Shown here in pieces: positions 21,357-30,702 of a DNA stretch of 64,000 bases (position 1 is the first letter of the stretch; every line of letters begins with the position of its first letter). A program made the position numbers and the translations under genes. The notes under the pieces are model-generated. The model was not told where the DNA came from, did no database searches, and saw only the letters and a program-made list of their open reading frames with translations. This stretch comes from Bacillus sp. AFS037270 (GTDB lineage: Bacteria > Bacillota > Bacilli > Bacillales_B > DSM-18226). The stretch lies in assembly GCF_002585305.1 (NCBI RefSeq), contig NZ_NUNF01000013.1, positions 1 to 64,000 on the forward strand, read 5' to 3'.

Positions 21357-22962
21357 CTGAAAATATCGACTTTTTCCGATATTCCATCGGATTTAATTTT
21401 GTTGACCTCTTGAAAATAGTAGAAAAATAGGAGAAATTTGAATATCCCGCAGATAATGCTACTTCACTTACAGGCAAATTTGTTTCTATTAATAGTTTTT
21501 TAGCGTATTCAATCCGCTGCAGCTGTAGGTAGTCAGATATGGACAACCCTGTTTGTTTTTTAAATAATCTTGTTAAATAGTCCGGATTCAGATAAACAAA
21601 ATTGGCAATATCTTCACGAGTTAACCTTTGTTCACCAAGATGATCATGAATATATTTTTTCACTATATCCACCACTGATCCTTTTTCTTGAGGCAAATGA
21701 AGCTGGTCCATGGCTACATCTGCTATATAAATGACCCAATTATGGAGTGAGTTTAAAGATTTCAATACTCTTTTTGGCTTTTCAGTTAGCAGATTTTGAG
21801 AATAAACTTTATTGGCTTGAATTCCTTTTACCTGAAGAACATAAAAGACTAATTGCAAAAAATCTTGATAAAATAAATGCAATGATTGGGCGATTATATT
21901 TTCATCTGACTTTTTCCAATTGGTAAAATAATGATTAATAGCATCTAAAAATTTTTCTTTTGGGCCACTCTTCATTAAACTTGTCCAATCAGCAGTAGGA
22001 AGCAATGGTGAAGACCCCAAACCTTTTTTATTTTTGTAACAGACCATTGTTTTATTACTTTCGGTAACATTATTTCGATCAAATTCCTGCAGGATTTGGA
22101 CCATTCCGACTAATTCCTCAATAGGAACCTGATTACCTATGTAGCCGCAAAGATCACATAAAAAAAACTGAGCAAATTCCAAAATAAACTGGTTACAATT
22201 TTCCTTAAACTCTTTTAAATTGATGGGGGTTTCCAAAGCAATAATCATTAAGACATAACCAACTTCTAAATTAAGGACATACCCATCCATATTATTTTTT
22301 TCGATAATCTCAGCAAGAGCTTTATTCAAAGCATATTCGCTCACCTTTTCTTCATGTACCGACAGAATCTCTTTCCATTCTTGAACATGAAATAAAATAG
22401 GCAGAAAAGTATTCAGATCTGTATAAGATAAATGATAACACTTCATTTGTTTTTCAATTGTTTCTTTTGCTGCGGGGAAAGCTTGATGAATAAGATCTAA
22501 CCAGAACCGTTCTTGCATAACGGAATGGTGAGACTTTTTTAATCGAAGATAAGATTCCTCTACCATTTTTGCTTCTCGATCTTTTTTGATCTTTTCCAAT
22601 GCATCATGAATCACATCTTCCAGTTCTTGATAGTCCACTGGTTTAAGTAAATAGTTAAAACTTTTCAATTGCAAGGCTTGTTTCGCATAGAAAAAGTCTG
22701 AATGGCAGGTTAAAAAAATAGCTTCCGTTTCAGAGTAGTGTTCACGAACCCACTTTAATAACTCCAGGCCGGAGCCTTTAGGCATTTCAATATCACATAA
22801 TAACAAATCAACCTTTTGATTTAAAAACACTTCTTGGGCTTGTCTTAAGTTATTAGCGGTATAAACTGATGTGATATGATGCTTTTCCCAATTAACACCC
22901 GCTTGTACACCTCGAATGGAATGAATTTCATCATCAACGATAAGTACATGAAATTGACTCAT
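21343..22962 (-). CDS. YesN-type response regulator with AraC DNA-binding domain
   Basis: Residues 1-120 are a receiver domain with the acidic pair Asp10-Asp11 and phospho-acceptor Asp57 (LLLCDIEMP). A long linker follows, and the last 100 residues are an AraC-type double helix-turn-helix (TREDIANFVYLNPDYLTRLFKKQTG, then VALSAGYSNFSYFSTIFKR). I chose the ATG at 22962 because AAGGTGG is seven bases away, not one as for the ATG at 22968. It pairs with the kinase 20 bp upstream. Likely targets are the binding protein just downstream and the other genes with the 22-bp-spaced sites. Confidence 0.94.
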   Translation of the reverse strand: MSQFHVLIVDDEIHSIRGVQAGVNWEKHHITSVYTANNLRQAQEVFLNQKVDLLLCDIEMPKGSGLELLKWVREHYSETEAIFLTCHSDFFYAKQALQLKSFNYLLKPVDYQELEDVIHDALEKIKKDREAKMVEESYLRLKKSHHSVMQERFWLDLIHQAFPAAKETIEKQMKCYHLSYTDLNTFLPILFHVQEWKEILSVHEEKVSEYALNKALAEIIEKNNMDGYVLNLEVGYVLMIIALETPINLKEFKENCNQFILEFAQFFLCDLCGYIGNQVPIEELVGMVQILQEFDRNNVTESNKTMVCYKNKKGLGSSPLLPTADWTSLMKSGPKEKFLDAINHYFTNWKKSDENIIAQSLHLFYQDFLQLVFYVLQVKGIQANKVYSQNLLTEKPKRVLKSLNSLHNWVIYIADVAMDQLHLPQEKGSVVDIVKKYIHDHLGEQRLTREDIANFVYLNPDYLTRLFKKQTGLSISDYLQLQRIEYAKKLLIETNLPVSEVALSAGYSNFSYFSTIFKRSTKLNPMEYRKKSIFSEKSL

Positions 22963-22982
22963 AACCATGCCACCTTTTTATC

Positions 22983-24707
22983 TTAGATTAATTCGTTAGG
23001 AATTCGTATCTGGACTGTTGCTCCCCTGCCCAGTTCATTGAAAAATAATATGGTTGCCTTTTCTTGATATAACAAGCTCAATCTTTGTTTAATATTCCAA
23101 ATACCCATTCGCTCCCCTTCCTCATTTGTCAATGATTTTTCTTCTCTTAAACTGCATAAAACATCCTCTGGGAAACCTTCTCCTGTATCCTGAATTTTAA
23201 TGTTCAAATACTCAGGGTCATCGTCTTTCATTACCACTATTAAAATATCAAGAGGATCATCAAGATTAAAGGCATGTTTAATTGAATTTTCGACAATTGT
23301 TTGTATGACAAGTGGAGGAATCTTGCATTTTAAAAATTCTGACGGTGATACAATATCATATTTAAAGGATTCAGGAAAACGAAGCTGTTGAATTTTCAAA
23401 TAATTATCCGTATGCTTTAGTTCATCTTCTAATTTAACAAAATAGGAATTACTGCGACACATAAACCGAAAGTAATTAGCCAGACATTTAGCCATCTCTT
23501 GAATGACTGCAAAATCCTTTACTGTCGCCAAATTATAAATAATATTTAATGAATTAAGGAAAAAGTGCGGGTTGATCTGCAGCTGCAAATGCTTTAATTC
23601 TGCTTTTTGCAAATTTAATTTTTCTTCATACACATTTATTTTTAGATCCTTAATCTCAGAGACCATATGGTTGAAGGTTCCATTCATCACCCGAAACTCA
23701 GTCGAATTCCGATTGGCAGGAAGACGAATATCCAAATCTCCTTTTCTCAGCTTCTTCATGGCGGAGACAATTCGATTGATAGGTTGTAGAAAAACTTTTC
23801 TCATAATAAAGATAAAAAATAGTAGAAACAATACTGCTAATATAGTTATTAACGACGAAATTCTTTGTAAAAATGGAAGTTTCTCTAGGATTTCTTTCTC
23901 AGGAATCAATGCTGCGAGATAAAAATTAGCTTGTGATGATTTTTTCTTCATTAATACAAACCGATCATTTTCCCCAGTTATGATATACTTTTTCTGTTTA
24001 ATCGTTAAATCTATTTTTTCCTTCTTAATAAAGGTCTTATTAGTAATGGGTTCAAAGCTGGAAGTTGCCAGCAAGGCTCTTCCTGTATCTCCAAAATCAA
24101 TATATTTAAACGGTGTAATAAGTTTGTCCATATTCACCCAGGCGCCAACATATACTCCATCAACGTTATAATATTGAATCAAGTAATAATCTTTTGCCCC
24201 TTTCCAGATATTCCATCTGCCTTCTCTAAGCTCCTCTGGATGTTTCTCGAGTAACTGATAAATTTCATCTCTTGCTTTATATCGAGCAAAATAATTATCT
24301 GAAGAATTTTGTGTAAATAATAGATCCTTATAAGCCTCCGAATAGATAAAAATTGAATCGATTGAAGTGTATAAGTAAGACTGATTGGTAATCGAATTAA
24401 ATAAACGTATTTTTGCTTCCTCATAATCATTGGGATCTAGGGTGTCATTATATTGAAGGAAATATAAATCGGTATTATTCTGCGTGATTTGAAAAATATA
24501 TTTTCCGACACCTTCCAACCCTTTGTCGATTTGGTCCATATAAATATTCAGCATATTTTTGTTCGACTGGGCTACCTGACTCCTTATCACTTCTACCGCA
24601 TAATAGTTATTTACAATGTGAACAACGATTAGTGGTCCAATAATTAAAAACACACTTAAAAAGAGTTTAAACAGTAACGAGTTAATAATAGGCTTTATCG
24701 TCCGCAT
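22983..24707 (-). CDS. YesM-type sensor histidine kinase
   Basis: This membrane sensor has 574 residues: a first membrane helix at about 10-32, an extracellular sensing domain to about 280, a second helix (LITILAVLFLLFFIFIM), a HAMP segment (INRIVSAMKKLRKGDLDIRLP), a His_kinase core (LQINPHFFLNSLNIIYNLA with the phospho-histidine) and an ATPase domain (VENSIKHAF, DTGEGFPED). It belongs to the LytS/YesM class that senses extracellular sugars, often together with a binding protein. Transcribed first, ahead of the response regulator; GGAGG lies seven bases before the ATG. Confidence 0.94.
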   Translation of the reverse strand: MRTIKPIINSLLFKLFLSVFLIIGPLIVVHIVNNYYAVEVIRSQVAQSNKNMLNIYMDQIDKGLEGVGKYIFQITQNNTDLYFLQYNDTLDPNDYEEAKIRLFNSITNQSYLYTSIDSIFIYSEAYKDLLFTQNSSDNYFARYKARDEIYQLLEKHPEELREGRWNIWKGAKDYYLIQYYNVDGVYVGAWVNMDKLITPFKYIDFGDTGRALLATSSFEPITNKTFIKKEKIDLTIKQKKYIITGENDRFVLMKKKSSQANFYLAALIPEKEILEKLPFLQRISSLITILAVLFLLFFIFIMRKVFLQPINRIVSAMKKLRKGDLDIRLPANRNSTEFRVMNGTFNHMVSEIKDLKINVYEEKLNLQKAELKHLQLQINPHFFLNSLNIIYNLATVKDFAVIQEMAKCLANYFRFMCRSNSYFVKLEDELKHTDNYLKIQQLRFPESFKYDIVSPSEFLKCKIPPLVIQTIVENSIKHAFNLDDPLDILIVVMKDDDPEYLNIKIQDTGEGFPEDVLCSLREEKSLTNEEGERMGIWNIKQRLSLLYQEKATILFFNELGRGATVQIRIPNELI

Positions 24708-24837
24708 AGGTAGCCCTCCTGATGTAATCCCTTACAAACTACTAAATCATATTATACATGATTTATTTTTGAAATTATGAAAAAACTTTAAATAAATTGT
24801 CATCAAATTCATTCAAAAGTCCTATATTAATTACCCC

Positions 24838-25083
24838 CTAGGCGCTTTTTTCTCATGCTCGGTCGTCAATAACGCCCATTGACTACCTTCGGCGCTCTTT
24901 TTTCTCTTGCTCGGTCGTCAATAGCGTCCATTAACTACCCTCAGCTCTCTTTTTTCTTTTGCTCGGTCGTCAATAGCGTCCATTAACTACCCTCAGCTCT
25001 CTTTTTTCTTTTGCTCGGTCGTTAATAGCGTCCATGGACTACCCTCAGCTCTCTTTTTTCTTTTGCTCGGTCGTCAATAGCGT
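24838..25083. repeat. tandem array of a 52-bp repeat (five copies)
   Basis: CGGTCGTCAA or a one-base variant recurs at 24860, 24912, 24964, 25016 and 25068, exactly 52 bp apart. Each unit runs through a T-rich stretch, GCTCGGTCG, TCAATAGCGTCCAT and CTACCCTC. The array fills the gap between the kinase and the next gene. Similar 52-bp arrays lie at 31581 and 46541. The copies have no unique spacers, so this is not a CRISPR. Confidence 0.92.
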
Positions 25084-25162
25084 CGTATACTTAAAACCTA
25101 CTAGTAAAGCAAAAAGCCTTGAGCATTCACTCAAGACTTGTGTAAAGTATTATTTTATTGAC

Positions 25163-26323
25163 TTATAATGATCCATAAATAACAGACCGTAATCTTGGCT
25201 GTTGATAATCCTCAAGGTTTGGCAACATCTGCTGCATATAAACTGCTGAAAGTTTTTCTTTAGGACAAATAGTTACCCATGTTCCTGACATCCCGTTCCA
25301 GCCAAATTCACCAACAGGACTGTTGCTTCCAGACGTTGGTGGATCTATCATAACCTGCACTCCAAGACCATAGCCATAACCTGCTAAACGATCCCAATTG
25401 AAATCCGAAGAGTTCTGTGAGTTTAAATGATTAGTTGACATTAGTTGGATTGTATTCCTTCCTATAATTCGATTACCATTCAATTCCCCTCCACTGGCTA
25501 ACATATGGGCAAATTGACTATAATCACCTAGAGTAGAGAATAGTCCTCCTCCTCCACTTTCAAAACGTGTATCAACTTTCGGAAACATATCTAAGCTTTT
25601 AATTAGCTTACCTTCTTCATTTCGAATATAAAAGCTGGCTAGATAATCTTTTTTCTCTTCGGGCAGATTAAAAAATGTATTCTTCATTGATAGAGGCTGA
25701 AAGATTTCTTCTTTTAGAAATTGACCAAGAGTCTTTCCGGATATGACCTCAATTAAAGCGCCTAAAACATCGTGACTATATCCATACTTCCAGGCAGTCC
25801 CGGGATCAAATGCAATCGGAATAGTACTTAGTGCTTTAGAAAGGGCTCGAATATAGGTTTCTTTCGTGAAATCCCCTTGGCTATTTAATTGTTCTTCTAC
25901 TTCCTTTACCCGGCTTTCCTGTTCCGTCGTTCCCCAGCTATAACTCAGCCCTGATGTCATTGTGAACAGATCCTTGACCCTAATTTGCCTCGACGCAGGC
26001 AAAATTTCCTGTTCTCCTTCTTTACTGATCCGAAAGACCTGAGGACTTTTAAATTCGGGCAAATATTCCTCAAGTGGATCATTCAGTAAAAACTTTCCTC
26101 GTTCGTATAAAGTTAAAGCTGCAGTACATGTAACGATTTTTGACATAGAGTGGATTCGAAAAATCGTATCAGATCTAATTGGTTTTTGCGTTTCCAAATC
26201 CGCATAGCCGATGTACTCTTCAAATACCTTTTCACCATCGTGGATTACAGCACAAGAACAGCCTACAGGACCCTTCTCTACAAAACTTTTCAATAATGGT
26301 TGTAAGTTTTGAAATGACAACAT
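25163..26323 (-). CDS. serine hydrolase, beta-lactamase/esterase (class C) fold
   Basis: This 386-residue protein has the penicillin-binding-protein-like fold used by class C beta-lactamases and EstB-type esterases. The SxxK motif is Ser59-Met-Ser-Lys62 (RIHSMSKIVT); the second motif is YGYSHD, where Tyr-Ser-His stands in place of Tyr-x-Asn. A late glycine-rich GWNGMSGTW fills the KTG position. No signal peptide is seen, so it is probably a cytoplasmic esterase, perhaps deacylating imported sugars, and not a resistance enzyme. It stands between the repeat array and the second binding-protein gene. Confidence 0.8.
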   Translation of the reverse strand: MLSFQNLQPLLKSFVEKGPVGCSCAVIHDGEKVFEEYIGYADLETQKPIRSDTIFRIHSMSKIVTCTAALTLYERGKFLLNDPLEEYLPEFKSPQVFRISKEGEQEILPASRQIRVKDLFTMTSGLSYSWGTTEQESRVKEVEEQLNSQGDFTKETYIRALSKALSTIPIAFDPGTAWKYGYSHDVLGALIEVISGKTLGQFLKEEIFQPLSMKNTFFNLPEEKKDYLASFYIRNEEGKLIKSLDMFPKVDTRFESGGGGLFSTLGDYSQFAHMLASGGELNGNRIIGRNTIQLMSTNHLNSQNSSDFNWDRLAGYGYGLGVQVMIDPPTSGSNSPVGEFGWNGMSGTWVTICPKEKLSAVYMQQMLPNLEDYQQPRLRSVIYGSL

Positions 26324-26385
26324 CTATCTTTCCAACTCCTCTATTAACTTTTATATTATGATGAATCGTATTAGTAGACTTATAA

Positions 26386-26418
26386 AAAAAAGAGAACTGG
26401 AGAAAAATCCAGCTCCCT
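26386..26418 (-). terminator. terminator after the second binding-protein gene
   Basis: GAACTGGA pairs with TCCAGCTC (one mismatch), followed on the minus strand by CTCTTTTTTTT. It lies 16 bp past the stop codon. Confidence 0.8.
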
Positions 26419-26433
26419 ATCCATCTTAATTAC

Positions 26434-27918
26434 TTATTTTTTCCACTTATCATATTGCTTTTGTTTCTCAGCAATGATTTTCTCCAAACCTGCCTGTTTC
26501 AGCTTTTTATTGAATTCTGGTAAGCTCTTATTCGGATCTAATGTACCTGATTCAATCCCTACTTTATATTGATTGAGTACGTTTGTTGCTGCGGCGATTT
26601 CTGTTTTTACTGGATCTGGATTAAACGTAAAACCAAAAGCTGGAGAGAAGATAGCAGAGTCGTTATGCTTCTTAAAGATTTCCCAATAATTTGGCGGGTT
26701 TCCTTCCCAAGGATAAGTTAGAAAATTATTACCAATTTCCCACTGACCGAAAACATATTTAGATTCTTTAACACCATCCGGTAATTTAATAGTTCCATCT
26801 GATTTAACGACGTAATGCTTCCCTTCAATTCCATTCGCTATTAAATTCATGATATCTTTATCAGTGTAAAATAAGTTCATAAGCTCCATTGCTTTTTCCG
26901 GATTTTGGCTGTTTCTCGCAATGGACATCCCAAAGGATGTGGCAGAATCAGTATATGCGTAAACATCTGTAAATCTAACAGCTACCATTTCATGCCCTGT
27001 GATTCCTTGTTCCTGTATTTCAAACCCTGGCTTCATATGTGAAAAATAACCAAACCCTTTTCCTGCTTTTACGATATTAGCTGCTGCTTCTTGTGATGTT
27101 GCTGCATCCTTCATGACATACCCAGCTTTGAACCATTTTCTTGTTAGTGCTACTGAATCCATATAATCTGGATCTTCAAACATATTGATAAATTTTTTGT
27201 CTTTAAAAGACATGACGCCCAAGCCATCACCAAGAACATCATACTTTCCGCCATTTAAGACGCTCGCCGGTGTTATGGCACCTGTATTAACAATTGGGGA
27301 TAAAGTTGGTTCTTTTTCTTTGACAACTTTGAACACTTTTTCTAAATCCGCAAATGATTTTACCTGAGAAAGGTCAATGTTATATTTATCCACAATATCC
27401 TTTCTCATAACAAAACCATAATCAACGCCCCAATCTCTTGCACTTGGTACCGCATAGAGTTTTCCGTTCACTCTGTCTCCTTCTAGAAGCGTCTTAGGCA
27501 CGGCTTCCAAAATACCTTTCCCATATTTTTCAAGAAGATCATCCAAGGGTTGATATTGCCCCTTGACTGCAGATGTGTTATAGCCAAAGAATGATGAGGA
27601 TACGATTAAATCTAGTTTTTCATTTCCTGTAAGCAGCAGGTTAGATTGCTGCGACCAAGCTGAGCCGTTAATTGGCATTAGTTTTACCGTTGCATTTATC
27701 TTTTTCTTGGTAATTTTATTGATTTCTTCTTGAACCAATGGCAAATCGTCAATTTTAGTAAAGGCCAGGTATGCCATTGTCAGTTGATATGGTTCGCCTT
27801 TTCCATTAGAATCCCCTTTACTAGCAGTGCTGCTTTGCTTCGAGGAACATCCTGTCAGAATTAAAAAAATTGACAGGATGACCACTATAAATCTGACAAA
27901 AAATTTACCCTTACCCAT
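26434..27918 (-). CDS. second CUT1 sugar-binding lipoprotein (orphan)
   Basis: This 494-residue lipoprotein has the lipobox LILTGC (Cys24) and is nearly collinear with the binding protein at 19730, with the same length and long identical blocks such as ATSQ, AAANIVKAGKGFGYF and HMKPGFE. No permease is adjacent; a terminator follows and its own cre box and operator precede it. I infer that it feeds the permease pair at 17592-19475, giving the importer two interchangeable receptors. Differences cluster in the first third (for example SSSFFGYNTSAVKGQ), compatible with a different ligand. Confidence 0.92.
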   Translation of the reverse strand: MGKGKFFVRFIVVILSIFLILTGCSSKQSSTASKGDSNGKGEPYQLTMAYLAFTKIDDLPLVQEEINKITKKKINATVKLMPINGSAWSQQSNLLLTGNEKLDLIVSSSFFGYNTSAVKGQYQPLDDLLEKYGKGILEAVPKTLLEGDRVNGKLYAVPSARDWGVDYGFVMRKDIVDKYNIDLSQVKSFADLEKVFKVVKEKEPTLSPIVNTGAITPASVLNGGKYDVLGDGLGVMSFKDKKFINMFEDPDYMDSVALTRKWFKAGYVMKDAATSQEAAANIVKAGKGFGYFSHMKPGFEIQEQGITGHEMVAVRFTDVYAYTDSATSFGMSIARNSQNPEKAMELMNLFYTDKDIMNLIANGIEGKHYVVKSDGTIKLPDGVKESKYVFGQWEIGNNFLTYPWEGNPPNYWEIFKKHNDSAIFSPAFGFTFNPDPVKTEIAAATNVLNQYKVGIESGTLDPNKSLPEFNKKLKQAGLEKIIAEKQKQYDKWKK

Positions 27919-27955
27919 CGTTTTCCCCCTTATTTTTGTTTGATAGCACCTCTAT

Positions 27956-27969
27956 TGAAAACGCTATCA
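27956..27969 (-). promoter_or_regulatory. perfect cre box
   Basis: TGAAAACGCTATCA fits every defined position of TGWAANCGNTNWCA and lies 38 bp before the orphan binding-protein gene, in the same position as the box before its paralogue. Confidence 0.85.
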
Positions 27970-28040
27970 AAAATTTAATTTAAGAATTTGATATTATCTC
28001 CTTCTTAAATTCATTCTAAAAGAGAATCTAAAGGCACACT

Positions 28041-28081
28041 TACTAAAAATACGACCAATAATTTTAAATTTTCCGACTTTT
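28041..28081 (-). promoter_or_regulatory. putative YesN-type operator (site B)
   Basis: Plus-strand AATACGACC and TTCCGACTTTT have CGAC cores at 28052 and 28074, 22 bp apart. The flank ACTTACTAAAAATACGAC is identical to that of site A. Confidence 0.65.
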
Positions 28082-28118
28082 ATATCAATCTATTATCTTT
28101 ATTGATTATTATCGAACA

Positions 28119-28922
28119 TTAAACTGTCTTTCTTTTTAAAGGGAACCAAGCTAGGGTTTTTTGAATACACATATCCCAATACGACCAAGTGTGTCCTCCT
28201 TGCCCCTCTTCATAGTGAAGTTCCAATCCTAAATTCCTTACATGGTTTCTAAAGTTGCTGTTCAAATCATAGGTAAAATCTTCGGTGCCGCAGCATTGAT
28301 ATAATAATGGCAGATTTGTTTGTGCTTCCTTTGCACGTGTGGCTAAAAACAATAAATCTTCCTCTCCATTTGCCAAATTAGCGTAATCTCCAAATATCTC
28401 ATTAAAAGCTTTTTCCCTGATTGGCTGCATGGCAGGATGCAGTTTACTTAGCAAATTGGGCATATCAAGTGTGCCGGAGAAACTGGCAGCTGCCATAAAC
28501 ATTTCAGGCTTTTTCAACGCCCATTTAAAGCTTCCATACCCCCCCATAGACAAACCAGCAACAAAATTATCTTCTCTTGTATCGGATAATGGAAAATATC
28601 TTTGTGCAATGAGTGGAACTTCTTCTGTAATAAAGGTCCAATAATTTTTTCCGTGAACCATATCTGTGTAATAGCTTAAATCCACATTAGGCATAACCAC
28701 AGCAACCATATGTTCCTGTGCATACCGTTCGATAGCTGTTTGCCTTGTCCAAGCTGTATGATCATCCGTTCCTCCATGCAGTAAATAAAGCGTTTGAAAA
28801 TTAAAAGGTTTGCTGTAATCTATCGTTTGATGAAAATTTGACTCTGGCAGTATGATGTTCATTGCTGTAGACATTCCCAATACTTGAGAAAAAAATTTCA
28901 TTTCAATTAAGGCCATATTCAT
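28119..28922 (-). CDS. CE1-type esterase (esterase D/feruloyl or acetyl esterase family)
   Basis: This alpha/beta hydrolase of the putative-esterase family has nucleophile Ser125 in AGLSMGGYG, the LYLLHGGTDDHTAW oxyanion region and a catalytic histidine in GGHTWSYWD. Residues from MALIEMKFFSQVLGMS are typical of tributyrin- or acetyl-esterases related to S-formylglutathione hydrolase. The start at 28922 (ATG, with GGAG just upstream) or 28916 is more likely than the TTG at 28931. It ends the chbG-AtuA operon and is cytoplasmic. The natural ester is unknown; acetyl or feruloyl groups of xylan-derived sugars are plausible. Confidence 0.85.
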   Translation of the reverse strand: MNMALIEMKFFSQVLGMSTAMNIILPESNFHQTIDYSKPFNFQTLYLLHGGTDDHTAWTRQTAIERYAQEHMVAVVMPNVDLSYYTDMVHGKNYWTFITEEVPLIAQRYFPLSDTREDNFVAGLSMGGYGSFKWALKKPEMFMAAASFSGTLDMPNLLSKLHPAMQPIREKAFNEIFGDYANLANGEEDLLFLATRAKEAQTNLPLLYQCCGTEDFTYDLNSNFRNHVRNLGLELHYEEGQGGHTWSYWDMCIQKTLAWFPLKRKTV

Positions 28923-28961
28923 TGTCTCCAATTCTATTTTTTTGTAAATATTCTAAAAAAT

Positions 28962-29267
28962 CTAATCTGCTATCTCCATTTCTAACAGCGCTGAACTTAA
29001 ACTTTTTCCGTGCATATCGATTGCTATTGACTTGGTAACTCCCCCGCCCAAAGCCTTTTCCATAACGAAATTCAATGCTCCTAAACTTGGTATCTCATAT
29101 CTTGTCACTTTGCCTTGAACAATTTCCTTAAACCAGTCTTTTATTCTTTGAGCAGTTACCTGTTCTTTTATTTTTTCATAGTTTTCCATATCATAGGCAA
29201 TGACGGATATCACAGAAATATCTCCCTTATCTCCGGTTCTTGAATGGGCGATTTCCCTTAATTTCAT
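28962..29267 (-). CDS. AtuA-like ferredoxin-fold protein
   Basis: This 101-residue protein (KLREIAHSRTGDKGDISVISVIAYD) matches the small domain usually found at the C-terminus of, or next to, AtuA/DUF1446 proteins. The conserved RTGDKGD motif is present, and GALNFVMEKALGGG follows. It overlaps the AtuA gene by four bases, so both are made together and probably form one complex. The biochemical function of the pair outside acyclic terpene catabolism is not established. Confidence 0.85.
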   Translation of the reverse strand: MKLREIAHSRTGDKGDISVISVIAYDMENYEKIKEQVTAQRIKDWFKEIVQGKVTRYEIPSLGALNFVMEKALGGGVTKSIAIDMHGKSLSSALLEMEIAD

Positions 29268-30624
29268 AGTTTCACCTCTTCATAAACTACTTCAAGGTTT
29301 ATATCAGTTTCTGGAATTAAAATGGATCCTATCGCAATTATTTCTCTGGTAAACTTTCTGGCTCCTCCGCCCCCTGCAGGCCCGTTCGTATAGAGTGCTT
29401 CTACTTCGTTTCCAATTTGATCTGCAGCCTCCTTTGTTTGCGTCCTAGCTGCAACTCTTAATCGTACTTCTTTAAAATCTTGTTTGCCATCATACAAAAT
29501 CTCGCCTAAAGTGTCTTGATAAAGTGAATTGACCCCAATAAAATAGATCCTTAATTCATCAATTGGCAGGCCGCAATTCTCCACCCGTCTTTTAACAATC
29601 TCTCCGGCCAACCTAGCCCTTTCCAAGGCACCAGTACCGCCATAACTTATTTCTCCTTCACCAATGTAACCTTCTTTATATCCAATACTGGTTTTTAGAA
29701 GACCTGTCTTTTCTTTACCACTGGCAAATTGGATTAATACTCTATTTTTCTCAAGTTGCTGTACAACCACCCTTGAAAAATCTGCTATTACATCAGGTGT
29801 ATAATAGTTTTCAGGATCTTGGATTTCATATAGAATTTGTTCTTTACAGGTTTCAGGAGTAACCATCCCCCCTGCCTCTTCCAGCTTGGTAATTAATATA
29901 TCGCCCTTTTCATCAATTTCTCCGATTGGAAAGCCAATGTTCCATAAATCAGGTACTTCTTTATAACCAGGATCTGCAAAATATCCTCCCATCACCTGTG
30001 AGCCACATTCCAATAAATGACCGGCAAGTGTCCCTTTTCCCAATAAATCGTAATCATGAACATCCCAGCCAAATTCATATAGTAAAGGTCCAACAACCAG
30101 AGATGGGTCCGCACCCCTGCCTGTAATGACGATATCTGCCCCATCTTTTAGAGCTTGTACGATGCCTTCTGCTCCAATATAGGCATTGGCCGATACCATT
30201 TGAGATTGAATATAGCGAAGCTTTTCACCTGTCTCCATTACCTTATAATCCAAGTATTTTTCAATATTGTGATAAACATCATCCCCAAGAACTGCTGCTA
30301 TCTTGAGCTGCTTGATTTCCAATTGTTCTGCAAGCCTTTGGGTTGCTTTTACGGCTGCCAAAGGGTTGGCTGCCCCCATATTGGTGATAATCTTTACATT
30401 CTTTTCAATACATAAAGGGAGTATCTTTTCCATACGATATTCTAGTAGTTCATTATAACCCTTTGTTGGATCGAGAAGTTTTTGCTGTTGTGCAAGTGCG
30501 ATGGTCCTTTCAGCCAGGCATTCGAAAATAATATAGTCCAAGTTTCCCTTTTTAATAATGTCTATCGCTGGTTCAATTCGTCTCCTGCATATCCGGCTCC
30601 GGAACCTATTCTTATCTTTTTCAA
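29264..30624 (-). pseudogene. AtuA/DUF1446-family protein, broken by a 1-base deletion near its start
   Basis: From 30580 down to 29264 the frame encodes a normal AtuA-type protein (RIEPAIDIIKKGNLDYIIFECLAER, DIVITGRGADPSLVVGPLLYEFGW, NGPAGGGGARKF). The expected N-terminus, KKIRIGSGAGYAGD, is encoded just upstream in another frame, starting at TTG 30624 with GGAGG nine bases away. One base is missing in the codon after Gly-Asp (GGAGACGAATTG where GGAGACCGAATTG would restore the frame). The alternative in-frame N-terminus back to 30706 would start inside a terminator hairpin and does not look like the family. Either a true frameshift or a sequence error. Confidence 0.75.
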
Positions 30625-30653
30625 GTTCAAAAACCTCCAATAAAATAAAATAA

Positions 30654-30693
30654 CCCGAAAAATTGGACTCATTCCATGCGTCCAATTTTCGGG
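30654..30693 (-). terminator. terminator-like hairpin after chbG
   Basis: CCCGAAAAATTGGAC (30654-30668) pairs with GTCCAATTTTCGGG (30680-30693) and is followed by TTATTTTATTTTA on the minus strand. It may attenuate read-through from the deacetylase gene into AtuA. Confidence 0.75.
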
Positions 30694-30702
30694 CTTCTTT
30701 CA

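Noticed and set aside
24838..25083. Repeat array as a CRISPR
   Set aside because: Units are contiguous 52-bp tandem copies without unique spacers, and no cas genes are present.
25163..26323. Beta-lactamase resistance gene
   Set aside because: The fold is shared with esterases, the second motif is Tyr-Ser-His, no signal peptide is present and the context is sugar metabolism.
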